From Puccinia triticina (taxonomy: Eukaryota; Basidiomycota; Pucciniomycetes; Pucciniales; Pucciniaceae), in the NCBI RefSeq assembly GCF_026914185.1, contig NC_070563.1, positions 248,001-312,000 of the forward strand: 64,000 bases of DNA, written 5' to 3'. Both the position numbers and the translations under genes were made by a program. This document shows, one piece after another, positions 47,801 through 57,295 of this stretch. Each line of letters starts with the position of its first letter. Within the stretch, counting starts at the first letter, position 1. Under the pieces are notes generated by a model that had not been told where the DNA came from, searched no databases, and saw only the letters and a program-made list of their open reading frames with translations.

Positions 47801-49097
47801 CCAGAAAAATTCGATTCTCCTTCCATTATCGTGTGAGTTGGCGAGCGGCATCCAAGCCGGAAGATTGGGTACCATGCGTGCGATTGGCTTGACTTCCATC
47901 AAATCTTCAACAGTTCGAACGGGTACTCGCCATTCATGGCCACCGATGTGCCATTTCGAGGTTAAAAGGTTGGTGTCCATTGCTATTCGAACCAGAGTGG
48001 GTCCGATGACATCTTCCAATCCATCATTATCAAACCGATTTGCGAGCTCGTGAATGAGTGTCCACTTATGGTGGATCAAAGGATCGGATGGGGCAGGATT
48101 GATGAACAGATTGACAAGTTCATCTGTCCCGGATTTCGCATTTTCCGAAGTTGGGAACATACTCGGCTCTACAGTGACCAGCCCAATATAACTGACGAGG
48201 AGTTCTTTTATCTTCTCGATCAGCCGTACCTTATTCGTGGGAGATGACTTGCTAGCCAAGGCCTTAGAGCGCTCTTCCAGTGCACGACTCCAACTCTTGG
48301 TAAGATATTCGAAAGCGCTTTGGTTCCGTAATTGGGCTTGAATGGCCCCCATATTTGGCTCGGGAGACGGAAGATCCGAGGGGTTCAACGATAATCGAGC
48401 AATCAATAATCGGTCAGCAATCTCTACTGAAAGTAGCTTTGATGAACCTGAAAAGTAACCATATACAATTTTGATGACCATCAGTTTCTTGATATATGTA
48501 GATGGTTTGATGTTGGGTACGTACCAGGCTCTTCTTCCTCTATTTCATTTCGAAACTCTTCCAAATAAACCAAATCCGACTGATACTTGGCAGAGACTTC
48601 TTTCTAAATCAACCGAAACCCAAAAAAGCATCAGTAACACCACTGTGTCGCATGTTTTCCTACAGGGTGACGGGTAATCTTCACATCTAAGGTTGCCTTG
48701 AAGATCCTAGTCATCATGCCATGTTCCCATTGACGGAGCTCTTCCGGACTTAATGTACAAGGCTTTGAAGTGGTATTGGAATAGGATCCAGTTTGTGGGG
48801 TGGCAACTCGTGGGAGTAGTTTTTCAGGCTGTTTTGGGGCCGGAGGCTTCGCGAAAACAGACGAGGAAGAACATGCTGGAGCCTGAATTCTCGATCAAAC
48901 GATTGATTAGCTGGTAGCATACTTCCGCGGGCAAATAAAGGAGAAAGGACGAGACATACCGCCTCTTCTTGTGGTTTAGGAGATGAGTCTGAATCAGTCA
49001 GGGATGATTGTAGTTTGGCGATTCGTTTGAGCCGAATCTTCTCAGCATCCGACTTGGTAATCGTATCGTTGTTGCCCCCGTTTTTACCTCCTCCCAT
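44801..49097 (-). CDS. UFD2: Ubiquitin conjugation factor E4 (UFD2), U-box ligase
   Basis: A multi-exon gene read leftward from ATG 49097 to TAA 44801-44803. Verified exons are 49097-48960, the exon starting 48882, the exon ending 45219, then 45119-44970 and 44868-44801; the middle introns are approximate. The N terminus ([15 protein letters not shown]) and a [21 protein letters not shown] segment match fungal UFD2. The Ufd2P core is long and helical ([49 protein letters not shown]). The C-terminal U-box has [35 protein letters not shown] and PLKIEDVIP, ending in a Lys-rich tail. UFD2 extends ubiquitin chains on substrates handed over by Cdc48 before proteasomal decay. An in-frame Met lies 30 codons upstream (49187); I prefer 49097 because family proteins start close to the SDAEKIR segment. 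Confidence 0.95.
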
Positions 49098-49436
49098 AGC
49101 GCTCGATCTTCTTGGGAGTTGTTGGAGTTGAAGCTGGAATGCGGAGGATGATGCGGCAATGATAGGATCGTGGGTGTCACAGATCACGGGTCGCGAGCGG
49201 TCACCATGTCACCAAATATCTAGACTCCCAGGCCCTTGGTCTCCCTTTTCATAATTTGGTTGAAAGGATTTTCCGAGCTTAGCTAGTCCCAAGCCCGCTG
49301 CATGTAGCGCAGCTGTGGTGTTGTTGAAACTGATGCTCAATAAGTGACTGGTGATCTGATTGATGAAGATAACCACTGGTGATATTTGGACCCCACCCCG
49401 AGTTGAGACCATAAGTGTTATTTCATAGAGAGGTTC
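49098..49436. other. Intergenic, upstream of UFD2
   Basis: Promoter side of UFD2, with no repeat or gene recognised. It ends at the TAGTA duplication of the Harbinger element. Confidence 0.5.
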
Positions 49437-49688
49437 TAGTAGGGGGGTTCATGATTGAATTTTACTAAACTTTGGAGCCAAATTAAAGGCCTTTAGAGCA
49501 TCTGCATTGGGGCCTAGGGATTAGCTTAAATTAAGCCCGCAACTAAGTCCGGACTAGCACTAATCCGCATGGTCAACCACATTGGTTTCAGACTAAATAT
49601 TGGATTAAGGGCTTAATCTGGTCTAGCCCCGGCATCCACATCAACACTATTGATTTGCACACTACATACTCCTTTCCTCCCTAGCTCC

Positions 49689-51204
49689 ATGGACGAAACA
49701 GAACACAGACCCTTAATACAACATCATCTTCAACTTGGACAACAGATGATTCACAATCTCCTCAAAGATGAAGCAACCCTCCAAACCCTTTTTGAAGAAC
49801 TGGATTCTGACTCAGATGGCGAAGAACCCAAAAATGAAGAACGTCGCAGAAGAAGGCCAAACAAATACCGTGACCGTTACATTTTTCATGATAAGCTCAT
49901 GGCCGATTATTTTAATGAGAACTCAACCGTTGAGTCAACGTATGGATGGTCTTGATTTTTTACAGCCCATAATTAGCTGATTGAAGCTGACCTCAATGAT
50001 GATTGCTTCTAGGTATGATGATTGTGCCTTTTCGCGACGGTTTCGGCTTGATAAGGAGGTTTTCATGCGCATCCTTGAAGATTTGAAGTCAAATTATCCT
50101 TACTTTGTCCAGAGGCCGGACTGTACCGGCAAGCTTGGACTCAGCCCAGAACAGAAAATGACAGCCGTCCTCCAACAGCTAGGCTATGGACTCCCGTTCA
50201 ATGCAACAGATGAATATTGCAGCCTTGGAGAAACAACAGCTTGAGTGAACATGTCAATGTTCTGTGTGGCAATCCAAGAGCTCTATGGTCCAATCTACTT
50301 GGGAAGCCCAACTGAAGACGATCTCCAACGGATTCTGAGTCAGAACACCAAACAAGGCTTTCCGGGTTGTCTTGGCAGTTTGGACTGCATGCACTGGGGT
50401 TGGAAGAACTGCCCAACTGCTCATTCTGGGCAGTTTAAAGGCAAGGAGAAGGGGCCAACTCTTGTGCTCGAGGCAGTTGCAACACAAGACACATGAATTT
50501 GGCATGCCTTCTTTGGCACTTCCGGCTCTCTTAACAACATCAACGTCCTTGATTGCTCACCTCTCTCCCAATCTACAATTGCGGGGACTTTGTGGAACAT
50601 CAATTTTACTGTTAATGAACACAAGTACAACCACGCTTACTATCTGGTCAATGGTATATACCCTAGTTGGTCAACCCTTACTGAGTCAAAGGGCCTGGCA
50701 CAAGATCGAGCAACTCAAAACTTTCCTAAGAGTCAAGAATCAGCTCAGAAGGACATTGAACGAGCTTTTGGGATGTTAAAAGCACGCTGGAAGATACTCA
50801 CCAAGCCCGCGCTTCAATGGTACCCCGGCGATATTGCCGCCATCATGAACACATTCATCATTCTGCACAACATGATGGTGGAATATCAGTATCCACCAAT
50901 GCATTTCACTCGGTCGGACTCTTTCAAACTCATTCCACCCTGTGAACAGCCATTCACTATCCGGGAGCAAATAATCCAAATGGTCAAAATGAAATCATGT
51001 GTAATCCATGACAGGCTCCTCCGGGATCTCATTGCCCATGGATGGAGGCTCAACGGGAGATCTGAAGAGACGGAAACGGATTGGCAATTAGATGCCAAGC
51101 TTGATGCCCAACTGGACGCCGATTTGGACGCCCAAAGGGCCAAAGAATCTGATTCGGACTCTGAAGATTTGGACACCCAAAGGGCAGAAGAACCCAAGGT
51201 CTAA
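49689..51204 (+). pseudogene. PIF/Harbinger DDE transposase with two in-frame TGA codons
   Basis: Two exons (49689-49939, 50013-51204) join in frame across a GTATGG..TTCTAG intron to about 480 codons. The N terminus is acidic and then Arg-rich; it continues with an HTH-like part (FSRRFRLDKEVFMRILEDL). The DDE_Tnp_4 core has Asp at GSLDCMHWGWKNCP, Asp at NNINVLDCSPL and Glu at QKDIERAFGMLKARW. Stops are TGA at 50242-50244 (after GETTA) and 50494-50496 (between QDT and IWHAFFG); everything else is intact. Both could be CGA (Arg) codons changed by one C-to-T step, or the second a Trp codon. It would cut and paste the element if repaired, so this copy is presumably silent. Confidence 0.9.
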
Positions 51205-51302
51205 TTCTCTCATCTATGACCTCTTTATCTCAACTGAAATGCAAGCCAGGTATTTATTGTGAGACAACCAAATGTTTCAAAGAGAAATGAATACAACTTT
51301 TT

Positions 51303-51538
51303 TTAATTGAGATCGTTATTTGGTGAGATTGATAAGCAGGAAAAGTGAGACCATTTAATTGAGATTGTTATTTGGTGAGATCAATAAGCAGGAAAAGTGA
51401 GACCATTTAATTGAGATTGTTATTTGGTGAGATCAATAAGCAGGAAAAGTGTGACCAACACTAGATAACATGATCCCTAATTTTTCATTGAGCTTCTTAT
51501 TCGGTGAAATCAATAAGCAGGAAAAGTGAGAACAACAC
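51303..51538. repeat. 52-bp tandem repeat, three copies plus one degenerate
   Basis: Units start at 51303, 51355 and 51407 (TTAATTGAGAT, then TTATTTGGTGAGAT, then AATAAGCAGGAAAAGTG), with a fourth looser copy from about 51481. They sit between the 3' ends of the two convergent Harbinger genes. Confidence 0.92.
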
Positions 51539-51601
51539 TACATAGCATTATCCCTAGTTGTTGTTTGGACTAGGGAAGCATGATAACAGACCCAAAGAAC
51601 A

Positions 51602-52435
51602 TTACAACAAGGCAGGATTGATGTTGTCCCTGTCCGCAAGCGAAGGCGACAAGGTGCGTTGAGGGCCCAAGGGTGTCTGAAAGGCTTGGTGAGAGTCAAA
51701 GGGACCGCTGCCCTCACCCGTATCTTCATGAAGAGAACTCGGCGCCGCTTCCAAAAGATCTGGAGTACCAAAAGGATCCGATCCTGCTTGATTGTCAGGA
51801 TCCAAAGTCGCAGATTCATTCGCGGAAGCTGTGGCCAATGCCAAATGGACTTTTGCAGGTGGATTTTGGATTTTTTCAAGGATGCACTTCCTACGAGCAG
51901 TCAGTCATTCATGCAGCTCCTCTTCTCCGCACTCAGTGAGGTCCTGTGACATCAACTTCAGGTTGGAATTTTGCTCCTTGGTTGCTGCAAGTCGCTCTTG
52001 GATTTTGTTCAAGCGATTAGCCGCAGCAATTCGTTGGTTGGCGTCCCTGGTTGCTTTCTCAAGAAGCTTGAGTTTCTGACGACGAAACTCACTCTCCTCA
52101 ACCTTTCTTTTGGCTTGTTTGATCCCTTTGGGTCGCTTCCATCGAAGTTCAGACTCATCGGCGCCTTGAGGTGTAGAGGAGGGATTTGGCTGAGAGCGAA
52201 GGTGACTCAGCGGATGTTGAGTTTGCTGCTGAGTGGGATGAAGGGCGTGGAGAGGGCCGAGCACCGTTTTTTGTGTGTCCAGTCATCAATTTCTTCCACT
52301 TCGGCGCGTCCTTGACGATATTCCAAGCTGATTCATGGGTGAAAGCGCGATTTTCAGTCTGGAGATACATCTCCTTTGCATTAATGAGCCAGTCCAATGG
52401 GGAGGTTCCAGAAGCTGGATTATTGGCCATTTGAT
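51602..52435 (-). pseudogene. Second Harbinger protein (NAM-associated C-terminal / Myb-like), frame-broken
   Basis: The N-terminal part (52435 leftward) contains NPASGTSPLDWLINAKEMYL and ESAWNIVKDAPKWKKLM, typical of the plant and fungal 'NAM-associated' or GST T3-like proteins of PIF/Harbinger elements. The next part is in another frame (52264-51905): RPKGIKQAKRKVEESEFR and a long coiled coil KLKLLEKATRDANQRIAAANRL. It continues to about 51602 in a third frame with acidic and Ser-rich sequence. At least two frame changes are needed, by introns or by frameshifts; I cannot decide. The family partner of the transposase is thought to bind DNA and import it to the nucleus. Confidence 0.7.
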
Positions 52436-52608
52436 TGTATATCACAGCAAATGGAAAAAATGTTCATAAACACCTTAAAATGGGTCCCAAAGTTTTGTAA
52501 ATTTCAATCGTGAACCCCCCTAGTATGTTGACCAGGTTGTGCACCAAGTCATTTTTTTTGATGTGATATTAAGCTTGCTGCTGCCCAAGAATATATACCA
52601 AAATTTTA

Positions 52609-52830
52609 GGCCCTGTTTGGCAGCGTGATTATTACGCAATAAATAATCTTGCCATGTCCCCCTACATTGTGTAAGACACTAATTTTCCGCCTGATCTTTT
52701 GGAAGTAAACTGCCAAGCCTTATGAGGGTTTACTTTTGAAAGATTATCCTAAAAATACATGTTTTACCATATATAATGTAGCATGTTTCCTATTATTACG
52801 CTGCGTAATATGACACTGCCAAACAGGGCC
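52609..52830. mobile_element. Tourist-like MITE, 222 bp
   Basis: Ends are GGCCCTGTTTGGCAG and the inverse CTGCCAAACAGGGCC. TTA duplicates flank it (52606-52608, 52831-52833). The inverted repeats extend into GATTATTACGC and GCGTAATATG. It shares its termini with the 2453-3255 element. Confidence 0.92.
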
Positions 52831-52833
52831 TTA

Positions 52834-53299
52834 AGTATTTTGGGAAAGAGTGGGATAAATAACAACTCACATTGCCTCCAAGAATTTTTGGATAATAGAT
52901 AGTTGCACCAGAGTAGATTCCACCTACTCCTAAAGTCCCACTCAACATTATGTGGCTTGGAACAGTCTTTCTTGCAACAGATGTCCACCAAAAGTGCCTT
53001 GGAGTTTGGCAACTTGTCCAGCTTCTGTGAAATTGCTTGGAACTGCCAAAATTAAGCTTGGAGAAAAGGATGCGGCAAAGGGGGGGCTATCCTGAAGAGA
53101 CCAATTACAGGACCAAGGAGCAGCCAAGGGTGGCAAGGTTGGAAAAATGGTGCAAAAAATACAATACATGTATTTTATTTTTTGTATAGCATATACATTG
53201 CATTTGTATTGTATTTTTTATCCAATACAATAAAATGTATTTTTTGCATAATTTATTGCCCTCTCCAAATTTAATATATTGTGGATTGGCATGGTCAAT
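52834..53299. other. Intergenic between MITE and LTR element
   Basis: AT-rich, no gene recognised. An inverted TACAATACATGTATTTTATT-like run (about 53159-53240) is near-palindromic. Confidence 0.4.
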
Positions 53300-53672
53300 T
53301 GTAAGGACTCCAATTAGGGGTCCTTCACTGTCCGTTTGAGTGGGGGCACAGAGGGTGAACCTCAAGATAAGTTCTGGTTCACGGGCTATGTATTGCTCAG
53401 GGGAAAGGGAAAAAGAACCTAGCCGGGAGAGATGTGTGTCAGGGATCTCTCTATGAGTACATACAACCAAGGATAGAGGGGGAAAGGGGAGCAGAGAGAA
53501 GTAGGAAAGGAGGGGAAAATAGGGAAACTAAGGATGGCTTACCTAGCCAGGAGGGATGTGTGTCAGGGATCTCTGCCGGCTAGGAGAAGTGCGAGGACCG
53601 GAGGACATAGTCGAGTGGGAAATGTGCCTGTGATTGTCCTTGTGAAACCTTGCAGTACGCGGAGGCTTCACA
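53300..53672 (-). repeat. 3' LTR of element D
   Basis: 373 bp. It has an internal duplication: AGAGATCCCTGACACACATC plus TCTCCC/TCCTGGCTAGG occurs twice (about 53421-53453 and 53539-53571). This is the same kind of duplicated segment as in the LTR of element A. Confidence 0.85.
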
Positions 53673-54106
53673 GTCTCCCCCCCTATAAAAAAATGAGGGG
53701 GAGGGTCCCTCCAGCTCGAATTTGACAATTGGGAGGGAAGGGAAACAGCGGATCGGGTGGACGGTTGGTTCTTCTTAGTCGCAGGGTGTTTGATCCGTGG
53801 TCGTCTGCATGCTGATGGGTTGGCAATCCCGTTGGTCTTGTACGGTGAGGGCGATGGAAAGGGGTTTTGGTATTGATGGAGAGGGGCAGCAGGGTGGTGT
53901 TCCCATGCCACATGAATTTCGCAGGGACAACCGCGTCTTAGTTGCGTTCAGTGAGGGCATTGAGGACGGTTGCTTCAAGGTTGGTCTGGGGGTTTGCCAT
54001 TCCAGGATCAGCGGGGGTGATCATATCCTCCGCATCAGTGGGAGTGATTGTACCCTCCGACCTATGGGAGACCCTTGTAAGCATTGCCCTCTGTGAAATT
54101 GATGGG

Positions 54107-55716
54107 TCAATCTGAGGGGAGACAGTACATACTTGGCGCTCCCACCTTTGGCGATGGCACCACAGGCCTTGAGGAAGGAGGCCTGATTGAACTGAGGGAC
54201 TTCAGGGACAAATTTGTCATCTCGCGTGGCTGCCGAGCTACTGAGCATTTTGATTGCGTTGGGTCTCCCGCTATAGTTGCTGCCTGAATGTTTTCTTCCA
54301 CGGCGGTCAAGTGCCAGTTTGCAAATCCATGCGCCAAGTCGTCTAAGTGCCCGTCAACCTGCGCCAGGCATGAGGTGGACAATTTGTCTAAGTCAGGCGC
54401 TTTGTTTGTGAGTCCTGCAACACCTGCGGGGCGGCCAATTGGGCGGCCTGCGGTCGCCGGATTCGTCTTTGTAGGGCCACTATTCTTTGCTGTCCACGCC
54501 ACTGGGGGGGCATAGTCTGCTGGTTTGAGGGGTGGGACAAATGAAGCCGGTATGTCCACCCAACTCTTGTCCATGGGGTTGAGGCAAGCTTTTGGGGCGC
54601 TCCCGCAGTGTCTCTTGCAGAAATGGCACAGCCCAACGCTGTCCAGGTAAGAGTGGAGGCGCCAAACCGTGTCTGCCATCCTGCTAGTGGCAGTAGTGGT
54701 GGATGCGTTGCGGCGTAGTCGTAAGGCAGGCGATTTATGTAGGTTGGAGTAAAACCCACTAGTGCAGTTTTTGAATTTGCCATATTGAAGTTTGCCAATC
54801 ACAAAGTTTGATGATCATCTATTTTTGCTTGAAGGAACTCCGGGAGGCCAAAAGTTACTGCCTCAGCTAGCTCGTAGTCATCAAGCAAGTGTTTGTCAAA
54901 GTTGACCAAGCTCTGGAGCGTCCGACCACAGGTACTGAACTCCAGAAAGGTTTCAGTGTCAGCCATCTTCATTTGGGCAATGTTGCGTTTGAGGGCCGTC
55001 TTCCATTTGATGGGGAGAGAAAATTCAAAAATTTGTTCCTTGAAGTCTTCCCAAGACTTCCCTTTGTATTTTGAGAATTTGTTTGAGTAGAACAAGGGAA
55101 GGTTTGTCTCAGAAATGAGTCCGCCCACAATGAGACGCTTATTGTCTGCATGCGTGACCAACTTTTTTGCAAAAAAGATTTGAAGGGCTTGGATCCAACA
55201 AAGGAAAGCTTTGACTCCTTGAAAGGGGCCTTTAAAGTACGGGCCGTCCAAAATCTTGAATCGTTGAAGGTTGTTGCGGCCCGGAGCGAGTTGCGGGGCC
55301 GGAGTAGACTCAGTCTTTGGGTTAACGTTCTTGCTCCAGGCGTCCAGTGCGGCCTTTACATTGGCTTGAGCTTGGCTTTGAACCGCCTTCAATTTGGCTT
55401 GAGCTTGCGCCGCGAGGAGCTGCTTGGCCGTGTTTTGTTGTAGGACCAGGATCTCCTGGATCAGATTGTTGTTGGACATTTCCTCCGGCGCCAATGGGTT
55501 GCCAGAGGAGCTTTGTTGATTGAATTGGTTCATCAAGCTAGTGTTGGGGTCAATGAGCACACAGGGATCAGTTGAGGCGCTTGGTGATGGGATGTTAATG
55601 GCGTTAGGTGCGGCGAGAGTGGCTTCCAAACAAGCACGGCGCCTGATTTCCTGGGCAAGTTGTCCTGGGTCTTGCAGAGGAATGAGGGGGTTGGTGTTCA
55701 ACTGACGGGTGCTCAT
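54107..55716 (-). pseudogene. Gag of element D, one frame break
   Basis: It starts MSTRQLNTNPLIP at 55716 like element A. An Ala/Gln-rich helical stretch (AQAQAKLKAVQSQAQANV) leads into the capsid part FKILDGPYFKGPFQGVKAFL and LIVGGLISETNLPLFY. The frame ends at a TGA near 54799. The homologous continuation (FVIGKLQYGKF; then VWRLHSYLDSVGLCHFCKRHCG..C; PPLKPADYAPPVAW) is in another frame to 54107. A single-base indel near 54810 would explain the break. The Cys cluster has the same C-x2-C-x3-C-x6-C spacing as that of A. Confidence 0.85.
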
Positions 55717-55731
55717 AAGAGGAAAATCCAA

Positions 55732-56327
55732 CTCGTCAATTGCTTGCGTACGTAGTTCAGTCGTCTGTGGATGTCAGGGCGCGTCTCTTCAGTGACGGCA
55801 CCCTGAATCAGACAAACAGCTAGCAGTCACAACAACGGAGTTGGAGCTCTACTCAACCGCCTATGCGGGAGGATAAAACCACGCCTCCTATGGGAGGGGC
55901 TGTTGACTCTGGTCAACCGGAGGCTAGAGGCGCTCCTAAGAATTGGATAGAGAGAGGAAGGAAACCTGAGACTTGAGCTTACCTTGTATCAGCGAGGTCG
56001 AGGCGCAGAGTCAAAGGTTGAAGGAAAATAAAAGGAAAAGAGATGTGATCAAATGCCCCAATCGCAGTGTTTGATGAATGTCAAAAACTACAAAATGGCA
56101 GGCTTGGTATAATCAGATCTGGGGAAAGACTCTGAGTCAGAGTTCTTTCCTTCACTTATACTTACTTGCGGATCTGTCAATCCGTGACATGTTCTCTAGC
56201 TGACTTGCAGTCGTCTGTCAACGGCTGTTGGGCCGCGCGCAGGTACTTCCTGTCGCGGGGCTTCTTGGCCCGCTCTCTTGAGCGGGTCTGTCAGTTTCAG
56301 CTACTACCAAGCTAGCTGGCAGCTGAC
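55732..56327. other. Leader of element D
   Basis: Non-coding sequence between the truncated 5' LTR and gag; nothing recognised besides short inverted repeats (for example GGCGTGGTT / CCACGCC near 55878-55892). Confidence 0.4.
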
Positions 56328-56476
56328 AGTGGAGGGGGTGGTTGCAGTGATAGTGAGCAGTGAGGAGGGCAGCCGTAGTGGCAGCGAGCAGTGAGGGGGG
56401 CAGTTGCAGTGGCAGTGTGCAGTGAGGAGGGCAGTTGCAGTGGCAGTGAGCAGTGAGAGGGGGCAGTTGCAGTCAA
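56328..56476. repeat. Tandem repeat of about 39 bp in the element D leader
   Basis: Units of the type GAGCAGTGAGGAGGGCAG then TTGCAGTGGCAGT follow one another about four times with small variation. Confidence 0.85.
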
Positions 56477-56541
56477 TCAGAAAAAGAATTTTGCTCGCCA
56501 AATTGAGGAGTTGGCGAAGGGGTGGAACCAGAAAAAAAAAG

Positions 56542-56645
56542 TGTAAGGACTCCAATTAGGGGTCCTTCACTGTCCGTTTGAGTGGGGGCACAGAGGGTGA
56601 ACCTCAAGATAAGTTCTGGTTTACGCGCTATGTATTGCTCAGGGA
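56542..56645 (-). repeat. 5' LTR remnant of element D
   Basis: TGTAAGGACTCCAATTAGGG and the next 84 bases match 53300-53405 with few changes, then similarity stops. Confidence 0.85.
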
Positions 56646-57295
56646 ATGATTATGAAATAAAGAAAATGAAAAATGTGAAAATTATCCAATTTCTTGCAAA
56701 TTTCTCAGAATGTTCATTACTGTTCAAACCAGGGGGGGAAAATTAGAGAGCACAGTATGGCATGCAACAAGAATGATAAAAAATGAAAATTCTTGAAATC
56801 ATTGCTTTATTGGATAAAATAAATTGAGTCAAATTAGTGGTGATTTGGGCTACATGGTCCCTGAGTTCAAATGAAATTGGTTGATAACCCATCCACCCAA
56901 AAAAACATTGAAAATGGTTTCAAAATTTTTCATTTTTAATTATCACTAGAGGATAAAGCGGATGCGCCGCTGCAGAGCCCAGGTGCCCAGCTCAACTCCT
57001 TACTCTGTGGCATTAGCTCATGTGTGTATGCTTTTTAATTCTGAATATACAGAATGTTTTTAGATAAGGGAGCAAGACTTTGTGGTTGTGGAGCAAAGAT
57101 TCAGAAGGTGCTTGCAGTGAATTTATATTGGTGAGGCTGAGCTGCTGCCCGCGCCCTTTGTCATTTCTGCATAGGGGCTCAGCAGCTCGGTCTTGGGCCC
57201 GTCGACACTGACTTGAGGCCGTCTCGGCGCACCATGTACACCCTCAACTTCAAGTGATCACATTACGCAATGACAACGCATGTAGTTGTGCAAGC
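56646..57295. other. No gene recognised; region where the PIK1 kinase domain would be expected
   Basis: AT-rich to about 57000, then a more GC-rich 57000-57295 with no frame resembling a PI4-kinase catalytic domain on the minus strand. A GCTGAGCTGCTG / CAGCAGCTC inverted pair lies at about 57136-57190. Confidence 0.5.

Larger units (their letters stand above)
49442..52520. mobile_element. PIF/Harbinger transposon, 3.08 kb, two convergent genes
   Basis: The ends are inverted: GGGGGGTTCATGATTGAATT at the left and, inverted, GGGGGGTTCACGATTGAAAT at the right, with ACTTTGG a few bases further in. TAGTA lies on both sides (49437-49441, 52521-52525); the true duplication could be 3 or 5 bp because the ends overlap it. 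The element carries a DDE transposase on the plus strand and a second, NAM-associated-domain protein on the minus strand, the two-gene plan of PIF/Harbinger elements. A 52-bp tandem repeat lies between the two genes. An imperfect inverted repeat (GGGGCCTAGGGATTAG ... TCTAGCCCC) marks about 49509-49631. Confidence 0.88.
53300..56645 (-). mobile_element. Gag-only LTR retrotransposon 'D' (TR-GAG type, relative of element A), 5' LTR truncated
   Basis: A full LTR at 53300-53672 (3' LTR of a minus-strand element) starts, on the minus strand, TGTGAAGCCTCC and ends AGTCCTTACA. It is preceded on that strand by the purine tract TAGGGGGGGAGACTG seen also in element A. Only about 104 bp of the other LTR remain (56542-56645), cut where unrelated sequence begins. 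The interior codes only gag. The leader after the 5' LTR (CTTTTTTTTTCTGGTTCC) resembles that of A (CTTTTCTTTTCTGATCCC). No pol is present. Confidence 0.85.

Noticed and set aside
49098..49187. Upstream in-frame Met for UFD2 (adds 30 residues)
   Set aside because: Family proteins begin close to the SDAEKIR segment; the extra residues have no counterpart I know, so 49097 was preferred.
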